Assembly: GCF_035046505.1 (NCBI RefSeq)
Contig: NC_089822.1
Coordinates: forward strand, 88,333,659-88,397,658
Direction: 5' to 3'
From: Tiliqua scincoides
Taxonomy: Eukaryota > Chordata > Lepidosauria > Squamata > Scincidae
DNA length: 64,000 bases
Shown: positions 11,325 through 21,758 of the stretch, piece by piece
Layout of the letters: the number at the start of each line of letters is the position of its first letter
Position numbering within the stretch: the first letter of the stretch is position 1
Program-made: the position numbers and the translations under genes
The notes under the pieces: generated by a model
The model's database searches: none
Seen by the model: the letters and a program-made list of their open reading frames with translations, nothing else
What the model was told of the DNA's origin: nothing

Positions 11325-11504
11325 AATACTTCCGTTTGCATCCTCCCTGCTCGCCCTCTGCAAACCCTCCCCCTCTGCAAACTTCCGTTTGCCTCCTTCT
11401 TGCTCAGCCTCCGCAATCCCTCCCTCTCCCTCTCCCCCTCCCCCTCTGCACACTTCCCTTTGCCTCCTTCCTGCTCAGCCTCTGCAATTCCTCCCTCTCC
11501 TGTC
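11325..11504 (+). repeat. pyrimidine-rich imperfect tandem repeat
   Basis: Three imperfect units begin near 11326, 11384 and 11451, each with cttcc-tttgc-tcct and tgctc-gcctc-gcaa followed by a ccctccctctcc run, a period of roughly 60-70 bp. It separates the inverted block from the point where LINE sequence resumes (tcctgctgaagcaggc). It could be a LINE 5' UTR repeat array or local amplification. Confidence 0.6.
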
Positions 11505-12625
11505 CTGCTGTCCTGCTGAAGCAGGCCTTTGGAACTGCAACAGAAGGCATCTATCTCCGGACCAGATCAGACGGAAAGCTCTTCAACCTCTCCAGACTGA
11601 GAGCAAAATCCAAAGTCCAGCTGAAATGTCTGCGTGACTTCCTCTTTGCCGACGATGCAGCTGTCACTACCCACTCTGCCAAAGATCTCCAGCAGCTCAT
11701 GGATCGTTTTAGCAAGGCCTGCCAAGATTTTGGACTGACAATCAGCCTGAAGAAAACACAGGTCATGGTTCAGGATGTGGACTCACCTCCCTGCATTACA
11801 ATCTCTGCACATGAACTGGAGGTTGTCCATGACTTTGTGTACCTTGGTTCAATGATCTCCGACACTCTTTCTCTCGATACCGAGCTAAACAAGCGCATCG
11901 GTAAAGCAGCTACCACGTTTTCCAGACTCACAAAGAGAGTCTGGTCCAACGAGAAGCTGACGGAATATACCAAGATTCAGGTCTACAGAGCTTGCGTCCT
12001 GAGTACACTTCTGTACTGCAGCGAGTCATGGACTCTTCGCTCACAACAGGAGAGGAAACTGAGCGCTTTCCACATGCGCTGCCTCCGACGCATCCTCGGC
12101 ATCACCTGGCAGGACAAAGTTCCAAACAACACAGTCCTGGAACGTGCTGGAATCCCTAGCATGTATTCACTGCTGAAACAGAGACGCCTGCGTTGGCTCG
12201 GTCATGTCGTGAGAATGGATGATGGCCGGATCCCAAAGGATCTCCTCTATGGAGAACTCGTGCAAGGAAAGCGCCCTACAGGTAGACCACAGCTGCGATA
12301 CAAGGACATCTTCAAGAGGGATCTGAAGGCCTTAGGAGTGGACCTCAACAAGTGGGAAACCCTGGCCTCTGAGCGGCCTGCTTGGAGGCAGGCTGTGCAG
12401 CATGGCCTTTCCCAGTTTGAAGAGACACTTGGCCAACAGTCTGAGGCTAAGAGGCAAAGAAGGAAGGCCCATAGCCAGGGAGACAGACCAGGGACAGACT
12501 GCACTTGCTCCCGGTGTGGAAGGGATTGTCACTCCCGGATTGGCCTTTTCAGCCACACTAGATGCTGTGCCAGAACCACCTTTCAGAGCGCGATACCATA
12601 GTCTTTCAAGACTGAAGGTTGCCAA

Positions 12626-13949
12626 TACAAAAAATGTGACACTGCCCATCATCACAGACTGATGCCCCTGGCTTATGTCTGTGCCTGACAAGTAAAAGAG
12701 GCTGTTTGCTGAATTGAACAAGGGTTGAAAGGGTCAGCAAAATTGGTTTCATGCTTGCTGATTTGCTCCTATTTGAGCTGAGACACAGAGGCTGGCCACA
12801 TGTAACATGAAACTGCATGGAATACTCTCAGTGATTGAAAGGTGGGGCCTCAATTTATAAATATTATTATTTTAAAATTAAAAATTGCTTCAGAAGGAGG
12901 AATTTGGAGAAGAGGCAAGAGACTCTCCTCCCTGCGCACAGAGGAAACTATAAGAAGGTTGATGTTGCATAAGGCTTTCCTCATTGTGCATTGCTGAATC
13001 AAAGCCTTTGTTTGACATAGATAATAGCTACTACGATGACTGGTTTGGTATGGCAAACAGGACAATCATGTCCCCAATCTGCCGAGTTCATACATGCAAC
13101 GGTACATGTTCACTATTAGTTATGCAAAGTGACTTCATAAGATTGCAACAGCTGTGAGGCATCAGGGCGTGATCCATGAAGTATGGGAAGGACACTACAC
13201 AAACCTCCTTCCTTAAGCAATCTTAAACAAATGAGTTGCAGTCATTATTACTATTTCATTTGCTCAACAAAGAAAGGATTTGCTGTCCTGGAGTAGAATA
13301 CTCCTACAGGTAGATCGTGCAAGGAGGAGCAGGGAATGATGGGCACATGATGTGAACCAAATCTTAATCTGTACTAAGGCTCAAACCTTGAATTCTGTTT
13401 TAGTGACAGGAATTATCCCTGGAATGTGTTATGAGTGCTTCTGAGCAATGGCAGAGTGAAGGACTGTCACAATTTGAACAAGCAACCCCCAAACACCTGA
13501 TATTGAAGTGGAAATTAGTGTGTCTTGCAGAGGACATGACTTCTTAGCAGGCCTGGCCCATTGCAGGAACTGTAACTCAGAGACAGCACAAGACATTTTG
13601 GTGCTTGAGACACCATTTCCCCCCCAGTTTTTGAAGTTTTGATAAGTTTTGTACTATCTGTGACCAGACCCTTGAGCAGACATATTTCATGCCCTCGCAG
13701 AATGCTTATCAGTGAAGATAGGCCTGCCAGCATCAAGGGTGGAGAAAACTGAACTTTGACTTTATAGTTTTCCCAGTTGCAACACCCACCCACCCTCCAC
13801 CCCCGTGAATTGCAACCATTCATTTACTTGGGACCAATTACAAAGGTACACTTGGTGTTAACTGCAGTGGCAGTTAAAATGTTTCCTTTCCCTGATGGTC
13901 AAAATGAACCGATCCATTGAAAATAATGCATATTCTTAACTGCACCACC
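12626..13949. other. no recognised feature
   Basis: AT-rich sequence with only short ORFs (about 60-100 codons, none with recognisable motifs). No inverted-repeat termini or SINE boxes were seen. Confidence 0.45.
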
Positions 13950-14375
13950 TCAACATTTGAGTCCAAGTTTGGGTCCTTTAAATGACAGCCTTCTCTCACA
14001 TTATACTGTCCACTCACTTAGGTCATCAATAGAAGCTTTGCCACATTCCTCACTGCTGTTAGAAGTGCTGTTGATGGGGATACAGGGTCGGGCTTTGTCA
14101 GTTGCAGTATTCAGGTTGGCGAATACCTTATCTCAGGTGTTATGCTTGATCCCGTTAATTAACATTCAATGAATTGTGAAGTGTGTTTTATTTTGGGGGG
14201 GGGGGGGGGCTTTTGGATTAGAATAGTTTTTTTATTTCCTCTTGTTATTTTATACTTATGCTTTTGCAATTGATTTTTTTTTTATTTCATTGGACTTTTA
14301 TGTGATTAGTTTTGATGCTGTTTTACAATTTGATTGACATGAATCACCTTGAGGAGTGTAATTTAAAAAAAAACA
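13950..14375 (+). mobile_element. ancient L2-type LINE 3' fragment
   Basis: The reading near 13975-14130 (HSLRSSIEALPHS, then GRALSVAVFRLAN) parallels the L2 C-terminal block PLRSSEKAFLQVP and NRAFSVAAPTLWN of the 42005-45078 element. It is followed by a degraded tail (atgaatcaccttgaggagtg). It is 5' truncated and much more diverged than the intronic L2. A run of 15 G (14195-14209) sits in the 3' part. Confidence 0.6.
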
Positions 14376-14444
14376 ACTTCTAGGTTCTTCTCCTTGGTCA
14401 CTCTTGAGCCTCATGCAGAAAGTTGGGAACCATTTTGTGTGTAA

Positions 14445-14670
14445 CTGCATGTATCCACACTTCCCCGGGAGTAAGCCCCATTGACCGTCATTGCTAAAAG
14501 CATACATAATAAAACAGATCTGTAACATTTCTTCAAATGCAGTCATGTACCATGGTAGCATCAAGTCTAATATATTAAAAATAAAATACACTTTGAAATG
14601 AACGGGGATCCAGATGAAATTGGCTTACGACCAGCCTAGTGGGTCCCGACCCACAGTTTGAGAAACACTA
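14445..14670 (-). mobile_element. hAT-A fragment
   Basis: Minus-oriented relative to 986-1331. It keeps the right part, from cacttccccgggagtaagcc through atattaaaaataaaata to gggtcccgacccacagtttg and agaaacact at about 14670. The other end is missing or degraded before 14445. Confidence 0.65.
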
Positions 14671-15810
14671 TGTTACAGCATTTAACAATGAATTCAATAA
14701 AATGCTGAACAAGGATATAGAATATATGGCATAAGTTACATGCAGTAGCATCCCAACTAGCGCTTTTCCCATCAGGAACCCCATACAAATGGAAGAACCC
14801 CTTGAATGGAATGCTCCTCCAGTACTTGGAGGGAGTTCCTTGGAAGCCCTAGTCAGGATGCTACCCATGATTTATAGTAACACTGAAATATACTATCCTT
14901 GACATAGCTGTAATATTAGGGTTTTATACCATGTAACATTAGTGTTGCATTAAAATATATGCATGTATTCATAAAGGACTTTTTCACATTGGTAGGTTAC
15001 CTTCCTAAACACTTATGTCTTAATATAGCATATATTAATTGACAAATTATTTGTCAGGATGTCTTAATGAAGGTATTTATTGCAGCAAACATGCTACTGA
15101 ACAAGTGCAAAGAAAAGGTTATAAGCCTGAATGTTTTGAATACACCTTTCCCACTTTATATGTACCGAATCCAGTCCTGCAAACAGCCCATGTAGTGAAA
15201 ATCTGAGTACAGCTATTACAGTAATTTCAAAGGGAAAATTTTTTACTTTTTCCAAAGCCATTCCAAGTTCATTCCCAAATCATCCTTCGTCCTCCCCCCC
15301 CCCCATTGTTCCAGGACATTCTATTGAAAATATTGATATGGATAACAAGGGATAATCTTATTATGTGCAGTACAGATAAGTGAGAATCTCTATAGTGAAA
15401 AGTACTTATAAAGAGGGAAGAGGGAAGGTGATGTATTGTTGGTTCAGAAGAACCAGAAGGATAAAGGAGCCGCAGTGATTCCTTTTATTGGACTGCATTC
15501 TGTTGATGCAAGCCACTAAGAGCTGCTTTTCAAGTTTGAGCACAGAGTGTGAACACTTCAGAACAGCATAGTTACTGAAAATTACTTGGTGGAAACATTC
15601 CTACCAAAGTTGACTCAGAGTCAGTAGGCTTTCGTGCCTATAGGACAAAATTATGAAAGAGTACTTTGCATTTCTGTTGTGAACAGGTGCATTGCAAAAA
15701 TTTCTGCATCTGTTGTGAAATACATATGTTCATCTCCAGCATTCAAGATTAGAAAGGAAGCTTCACATATAGAATTAAGGAAGTTAGGCTTGAGAAACAA
15801 GAGCAGTACC
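14671..15810. other. no recognised feature
   Basis: AT-rich sequence without recognisable repeat ends or coding peptides. There is a C-run near 15294-15304. Confidence 0.45.
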
Positions 15811-15818
15811 ATCTAAAA

Positions 15819-16179
15819 CAGTTGTTCTTATACTTTTAGCACCCGGACCCACTTTTTAGAATGCGAATCTGTCAGGATCCACCAGAAGTGATGTCATGAC
15901 CGAAAGTGACATCATCAAGCAGGAAAATTTTCACAATTCTAGGCTGTAATCCTACCCACACTTACCCAGGAGTAAATCCCATTGACTGTCATTGTTAAAA
16001 GCATATACATAGCAGCCTTTTCAAAGTACAGATCTGTAACATTTCCCCAAATGCAGTCACATACTAGGGCAGCATCGTCTAATATATTAAAAATAAAATA
16101 TTGAAATGAATGGGCTCACACCTGAAATTGGCTCACAACCCACCCTAGTGGGTCCCGACTCACAGTTTGAGAAACACTG
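15819..16179 (-). mobile_element. hAT-A complete copy with perfect target duplication
   Basis: The element runs from cagttgttcttatactttta to gtttgagaaacactg and is flanked on both sides by atctaaaa (15811-15818 and 16180-16187). The perfect 8-bp duplication fixes both ends and supports a hAT mechanism. The 361-bp interior has no transposase. It includes part of the fold-back sequence (cacttacccaggagtaaatc then ccattgac), so the two families share sequence. Confidence 0.88.
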
Positions 16180-16314
16180 ATCTAAAATATTAGCAGATGC
16201 AGATAATTGGAATGATAGACTCTTAACAATAAAAATGAAATGGTCTACTTTCTCCCAGCCAGCTTGTTTGGAGCAGGATACACTGAAGCTATTCAAACCA
16301 GACATTATATAGAC

Positions 16315-16878
16315 CAGGGGTGTCAGACATAGGGTCCGTAGGCCACATGTGGTCACCGGAAGATCTTTCACAAGGTAATAATAAAAGGTGATAATTGGGC
16401 TTCTGTTGAGAGTCTTGGAGGATGGAAAGAGGCCTCAGAAGGCAAGGAATGCTGTGGGTGAAGATGCAGACCAAGAGGGGTAAGAGAGGGAGATGCTGCC
16501 AAGGTGCTGGGAGAGTCCAATTATCACATGGGCCACCCTTTCAGCAGTGCCACTTCTACCAAGGCATCACTTTGCAGACCACATTGCAGACCACCTCTTA
16601 GTTGCTGAGCTATGAAGTGACACTGTGGCAGAAGTGGGGCTGCCGAAAGTGTGACCTGCATGACAGTTGGGCTTTCCCATATTTTGATAATACAATCAAG
16701 ATTTGCACATTTTATCTTCAGTCATTTGCAGCTAATGAGTTTCTATGTGTGAAAAAGTGTTTATTCCTGGCCATTGTCTGCTTAATGACATTACTTCCAG
16801 TTTAATGATGCCACTTCCGGTTCTCAGCAGGCACCATGAATGCTATTCAGCCCACTATAACAGGACTTTGACATCCTG
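16315..16878. mobile_element. hAT-F copy 1
   Basis: The element runs from caggggtgtcagacataggg to ggactttgacatcctg, inverted termini of the caggggtgtcaaac type. The flanks are atatagac (16307-16314) and atataatc (16879-16886), 6/8 identical. The 564-bp interior matches 50089-50605 (aaggaatgctgtgggtgaag, caaagtgacac-like and ttaatgatgccacttcc segments). No coding capacity. Confidence 0.75.
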
Positions 16879-16886
16879 ATATAATC

Positions 16887-17572
16887 ATAGTTGTAATCCA
16901 GATGCATTAAAACTAGGGGTTTTGCTGTTTTGCTTAAAAGGGACATAGACTTCAACCTTTGTCACTTCTGTCTATTGGCTAGTCCTTCTGTGAGCCTGCT
17001 AAAATCCCAGTGTCAAACTTTGAGTGAAACCAGATGTAACATGCAGGTGCAGGTCACATCAATGTGAGACCCCTTCTGAAACTAGAAAACCTGGGTTGAT
17101 CAAGATTGAACAGTCAGCAAAGAAAGCATTTGAACACCAAGTAGGGCCACTGAAAAAGATTCTTGATCTAGGAACCTGCACATTAATTAAACAAGTGGTG
17201 TATTGCTGTGTTAGTTCAATTACTGTGTGCCTGTTGGAAAGCACATGTCTAGAAACTTTTACATTCGAAAGGCAAATATAGCCAGTGGAATACATCTGTT
17301 ACATATTTAAAAATATATGTGACATCCCTTCCTTGTAAAGAACCAGTACAGCAAACCTTTGATTTAACAGACTTGAGGTCAACTGACTTTGGAAATAATG
17401 GACAATTTCGATGTCAATACAGGTCCATTAAGCCCTACCTTATAGAGCTCCCTTGGCAGGTCTGTAAGACAATTAACAGCACAAACCTATGCAAGTCTAC
17501 TTAGAAGTAAGTCCCACTGTATTTAGTGGGCTTACTTCCAGGAAACTGTGCACAGGATTTCTATCTAAGGGT
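16887..17572. other. mostly unassigned; fold-back repeat at about 17487-17572
   Basis: At 17487-17572 the order cctatgcaagtctacttaga, agtaagtcccactg, gtgggcttacttccagg matches the fold-back family. Before it no feature was recognised. The 78- and 85-codon ORFs at 17024-17295 overlap on opposite strands and have no motif. Confidence 0.45.
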
Positions 17573-18095
17573 GCAATCCAGTCCTTGACTTGGGCCAGCA
17601 CAAGTCCCTTGCGCCGGCCCAGGAGGGTCACAAATGTATCGTAAGGCACATGGAAGGAGCCTCCGCACCAACGGAGGCACCGAGGCTTACGTCAGCCTGT
17701 CTGGACCGATGCAAGCTTCTGAGGTAGGCATGGATGGGGCAGGGAGGAGGTGGAAAGGAAGTGTTCCTGGGTGGGGGAGAGGGTGGGTGGTGGGTGGCCC
17801 CGGGAGAGGGCAGGCACTGAGTGGAAGGTGGGGCTGGGATCCAGCAATTTTGCCAGATCCCAACCCCTGTTCCTGGGGAGAACAGAGCGGCTTCAAGCCG
17901 CTCCGCTCTCCTCTGACTTGCGCCATCTCAACAGGTGATGCAAGTTCGAGGAGACCCATAGGGGAAAGGGAGCCTTTCCCAGAGGTAAGGGGGAAAGTTT
18001 CCCCTTGTCTCTGGCTGAGCTGCTTTTAGCCTCTATCCTGAGCTGGAAACAGTGCAAACCTCCAGATTGCCTGTTCCAGCGCAGGGTAGGATTGC
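17573..18095. mobile_element. putative longer MITE with GC-rich interior
   Basis: The left end gggtgcaatccagtccttga and the right end gggtaggattgcgccca are inverted-repeat-like. The ~520-bp GC-rich interior differs strongly from its AT-rich surroundings. The 131- and 91-codon ORFs inside lie on both strands and are judged by-products of GC content. No target duplication was read. Confidence 0.4.
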
Positions 18096-18279
18096 GCCCA
18101 AAGTGTTATAAGGGCCTTGGGGCAGAGTACTTTCCAAGACACACTCAAAACTGGTGCTGGAGCTTTCCTTTCCACCCTCAAGCAGAGGACTCTAGGAATG
18201 GAGATATTTTCCCATTTCTAAGGCCACTCCAGAAATGGGGTTTTCCCCAGGAAGTGAGTTCTCATGAGTTCTACTCGTG

Positions 18280-18590
18280 AATGGGTCCCCATTCATTTCA
18301 ATATTTTACTTTTAATATATGAGGCTTGATGCTACCCTGGTATGTGACTGCATTTGGGGAAAAGTTACAGATCTGTATTTTTAACAGGCTACTATATATA
18401 TGCTTTTAACAATGATAGTAAATAGAACTTACTCTTGAGTCAATGTGGGTAGGTAGGATTGCAGTTTAGGATTGTTAAAAAATTTCCTGCTTGATGATGT
18501 CACTTCTGGCCACGACATCACTTCCAGTGGGTCCTAACAGATTCTCATTCTAAAAACCGGGTCCCAGTGCTAAATGTTTGAGAACCACTG
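18280..18590 (+). mobile_element. hAT-A copy, one end missing
   Basis: Same orientation as 986-1331. It starts inside the element (gggtccccattcatttcaat) and runs to tttgagaaccactg at 18590. It preserves the double gatgtcacttctgg / gacatcacttccag motif near the right end. Confidence 0.75.
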
Positions 18591-19611
18591 CTCTGAGTTA
18601 TTCATCTATTCCTAAAGCACCTTGATGTAGTGCAAAATAGAGTGGTGGCACCAAGGGAGGTTTCTAAGGTAGGTGTTTAACAAACCAATATGGTGGAAAA
18701 TGTGTCTGAGTTTAACAGATTTTCAGCATTAACTGATGCCTCTTCCCTCATTAGTCTGTTAAATCAATGGTTCACCATATTGCAAAACAAAGCCAAACTG
18801 ATGGTGCATAAAGACCCATCATAGTTGTCCATCAGACCAGTAGCTTATTATCTCATTGTTTTGTGTCGCCAGATTCAGACATCCAGTCTTACTTACTAAT
18901 AGACATTACCTGTTTGTTGTTTTTCATGAGGCAACATTTAATTTGTGCCACAGATATGTTGTCATAACGTCCTGGAAGTCTTTTGAAATCTGAGTTGAGA
19001 CAGTTTGTATTTGTGACGGGCCAGAATATTCAAACAAAAAGTCACTGTGATGACTCTTGTGGGCTGGTGCCCAACCGACCACAGTAGCCAAACATACTCA
19101 CTAAACGTCCTTTAATTTGATGTGACAGGAATTAAATTTGGGCCTGATAAATGTAAAGCATATTTTCGATGCTAAGCTTTGTACTCTTATTAATTGTTAT
19201 TAATAAGTTATTATTAAAAGTTATTATTTGGGCGCTAAGATAGTATCATGATCTTTTCACCAAAAACATACTACTCACTACTCATACAAAAATCACTACT
19301 GAGACTAGACCCATATTAGACTATCTCCGTCCTCAGTCCTTAATCCTATTCTTAAAGAATTGCACTTAGTTTCAATTCTATTGCACTATTGTTGTCCATA
19401 GAATCTCTTCTAATCTGATTCACTTTTGTCAATTCTGGGTGGCATTTCTCCACATTCTTAAGCACATTAACTCTTCAAAATTTGGGCACTAAACCAGAGG
19501 TTCCAGAAGCAAAATGGATATCTTGCTAAAATAAGCATCTTTTTTTTGGTATGGCTTTTGAAGTGGAGTTTACTTGGTCTTTGATGGTCCTGCAGTTGCA
19601 CAAGTGTGAAT
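18591..19611. other. no recognised feature
   Basis: AT-rich sequence with no repeat ends or coding evidence recognised. Confidence 0.45.
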
Positions 19612-19859
19612 GAGCAGATCGGCAGCGTCACTAGGGGGGTGCGGGCTGCATCAGGTGACGCACTAGGGGGTGTGTGACGCGCCCTGGGGGTGATGTGCTA
19701 ACATTGCGGCTTCAGGAGCTACTCCATTGTGCCATACACTGTTGGATTCAGAATGTCCAGTGGAATGCAATGCAAAAAACAGAAGCTCCTTTCGTTCAAA
19801 AGTTATGGCCAAAAAAACCAAGAAAAAATGAATGGATCCCTATGGAAAGTGAAAGTGAG

Positions 19860-20330
19860 CCATATTGCGCGTTTACTCGCAATTAGGCATACGTGCCACA
19901 GTCCGTCGGAAAGGGCAGGCTGAGAGGATTCCAACGACACCAGAATGGTCCCGATCCAATGAATGCAGCCCCCCAAAAAACCCCAAGAAGGAGGTCCCTC
20001 CTGAGTCTATTGAGCCCGAAATGAAGCCACGTGGCCGCGTTTACAAATGAGTAGGCGGACTTGCCTTAGTCCCTCGGAAAGGGCAGGCAGGGAGGACTCC
20101 AAGGACATCAGAATGGTCCTCATCCAATGAGTGCAGCCTCCTAAAACACCAGAGAAGGAAGTCCTTGCCTCCCAGTCTATTGAGCCCTATGGAAAGTAAA
20201 GCAGCCTCACTGTTGCATTTACTCGCAAGTAGGCAGACGTGCCTTGGTTGGTGGTCAGGCCAGGCAAAGGGGAATGTGAGGACACCAGAATGGTCCCAAT
20301 CTGATGGAGCTGCTCTATAAGGCTGCTCCA
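19860..20330 (+). repeat. three ~170-bp tandem repeats
   Basis: Each unit has gtttactcgcaagtagg-like, gtcggaaagggcaggc-like, gacaccagaatggtcc-like and ccaatgaatgcagcc-like segments in the same order. Unit anchors at 19871, 20039 and 20217 give spacings of 168 and 178 bp. The same array occurs inverted at about 57690-58110. Confidence 0.8.
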
Positions 20331-20516
20331 GAAGGCAGCCCCCCCCCCCCCCTAAAAAGGACAAAAAAAAGGCTTCAACTGGTAAGGGGAAAGTTTTCTG
20401 TTTTGCACTTGGTGGGTCTTTATCTTGATATGCCTGAAATAGAAGAACTTTAAACTGGGCACCGGGAGGGCTGGAAATCTCACTGATTCTTTTTGGGGGG
20501 TGTTATTGCAGGCAGA

Positions 20517-20755
20517 CCACAGAGTCAGCTCCATTGACCACTATGGGACTTATTTCTGAGTAGATATGCATAGGATTTGGCTCACAGGCTGCAATGCTAC
20601 CCACACTTTCCTGAGAGTAAGTCCCATTGACCACTATGGGACTTACTTCTGAGTAGAAATGCATAGGCTGAGTAGACATGCTCACAGGCTGCAATTCTAC
20701 CCACACATTCCTGAGAGTAAGCCCCATTGACCACATTAGGACTTACTTCAGAGTA
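20517..20755. repeat. cluster of three fold-back repeats
   Basis: Three successive partial units with ccattgaccactatgggact and gagtaagtcccattgacc hairpin arms, separated by ctcacaggctgcaatgctac-like spacers. They lie inside the hAT-C composite. Two matching units are at 57297-57445. Confidence 0.75.
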
Positions 20756-21374
20756 GATTCACTTGGTGGAACAGGACTGGCTCCCTCTTATTTAATTATT
20801 TCTTTTATTTTAATTTCATTATTTATAATTATTTATTTTAATTTGCCTGATGATATAACTTCAGGCCATGACATCACTTCCAATGGGTCCTGGATAGATT
20901 GTCATTCTAAAAAATGGGTCCCGGTGCTAAAAGATTGAGAACTGCTGCAATAAGGTGTTAGTAAGTTGACACGGGGTGTGTGTGTGTGACTACAAGTTTT
21001 CAAAATCACTACAATCAGAATTTGGAGGAATAATACCATCATGTTATATATCAATCAATGTGTAATTTCATGCAGAATGCAATGAAACAAACCACATTGA
21101 AATATCTGTGTTCTAACAAAAGGTACAGCTGAAAAACCAGTGGGGGCAGGGTGATGGTACATCACCACGCCCACCACCTCGGGCGTTGCCCCGCCCACTG
21201 CATGGGGTGACACACAGGCCTCCTGCATCAGGTGACATGAATCCTAGTGACGCCACTGGAGCAGATCCAGTCAGAAGATAAGCATCAGATAAAATAGAAT
21301 ATCTATGTAAAAGAGAGCCCAATCCTAATTAACCCCCCCCCCCAATGCAACTGGGCCAGTGGAGTGCATGCGGG

Positions 21375-21758
21375 CAGGTGGTCTACTCTAGAGGGCAGGA
21401 GGTCTGGTCTAGAGGGTAGAGCCTCTGTCTGCCTGAAGATAACATCCACAAGGTCGCCAGTTCGAGGCCACCGGCACCGTGCAACCTTGGAGCAGCTGAC
21501 AAGCTGAAGCCGAGCAATTCCATCTGCTCTGAGCGTGGGAGGATGGAGGCCAGAATGTGAAGCCAGATCGGAATGAAACACCTTGAATGTAGTCGTTCTT
21601 GAAAGAAAGAACCTTCTTTCAAATTGTAAAAATCCCTATTTAATAAGGGATTTAATAAAGCCTGCCTATGTAAACTGCCTTGAATAAAGTCTTGAATAAA
21701 GACCAAGAAAGGTGGTATATAAATACCTGTTGTTGTTGTTGTTGTTGTTGTTATTATC
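21375..21758 (+). mobile_element. tRNA-derived SINE with (TTG)n tail
   Basis: An A-box-like segment (tagagggtagagcctctg) and a B-box-like segment (ggtcgccagttcgaggcc) about 45-50 bp apart mark a tRNA-related RNA polymerase III promoter. A body follows, then an L2/CR1-like 3' tail (gaaaggtggtatataaatac) ending in (TTG)n at 21729-21752. It is probably mobilised by an L2-group LINE (inference). An imperfect duplication of the A-box region (21380-21395) lies just before it. Confidence 0.75.

Larger units (their letters stand above)
8972..12625 (+). mobile_element. LINE with AP-type endonuclease, reverse transcriptase and C-terminal C2H2-like finger
   Basis: A 5'-truncated non-LTR retrotransposon with long open frames at 8972-10771 and about 11505-12601. 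In order: AP-like endonuclease (LFILGDFNARVG near 9174, DLILTRR, DTDHSLV near 9470), a linker, and reverse transcriptase with NYRSISLLS, QCGFRANRSTTD and motif A FIDLTKAFD near 10590. The catalytic FADD is at about 11645-11656. A late LRWLGHVVRM block follows, then a C2H2-like finger (CSRCGRDCHSRIGLFSHT) near the end. The 3' tail is accatagtctttcaagactg then aaggttgccaat. About 55 bp between RT motifs B and C are replaced by 10772-11504, so this copy cannot encode a continuous protein. The clade is uncertain (RTE-like is possible). Long frames suggest a recent insertion. Confidence 0.92.
19800..20946 (+). mobile_element. hAT-A-ended core inside hAT-C
   Basis: The core from aaaaaatgaatggatcccta to taaaagattgagaactgctg (hAT-A right end) reappears in reverse complement at about 57151-58138. 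There it is joined at its far side to a different terminus. It includes internal repeats (19860-20330), three fold-back units (20517-20755) and the gacatcacttcc motif near the end. The left boundary of the nested element is not sharp. Confidence 0.6.
19620..21258. mobile_element. hAT-C composite element with perfect target duplication
   Basis: The ends cggcagcgtcactagg and cctagtgacgccactg are inverted repeats differing by transitions. Both sides carry gagcagat (19612-19619, 21259-21266). The 1,639 bp include outer hAT-C sequence on the left (19620-~19800) and right (~20947-21258, shared with 52071-52377). Between them is a core with three ~170-bp repeats and a hAT-A-like end. No transposase frame is visible. 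Confidence 0.82.

Noticed and set aside
19674-20050. short plus-strand ORFs in the hAT-C composite as transposase remnants
   Set aside because: They follow the tandem-repeat units and change frame with them, with no hAT catalytic or dimerisation motif.
21375-21758. tRNA gene
   Set aside because: A- and B-box-like segments are present but no cloverleaf with an acceptor stem could be formed by eye, and a SINE body with a (TTG)n tail follows.
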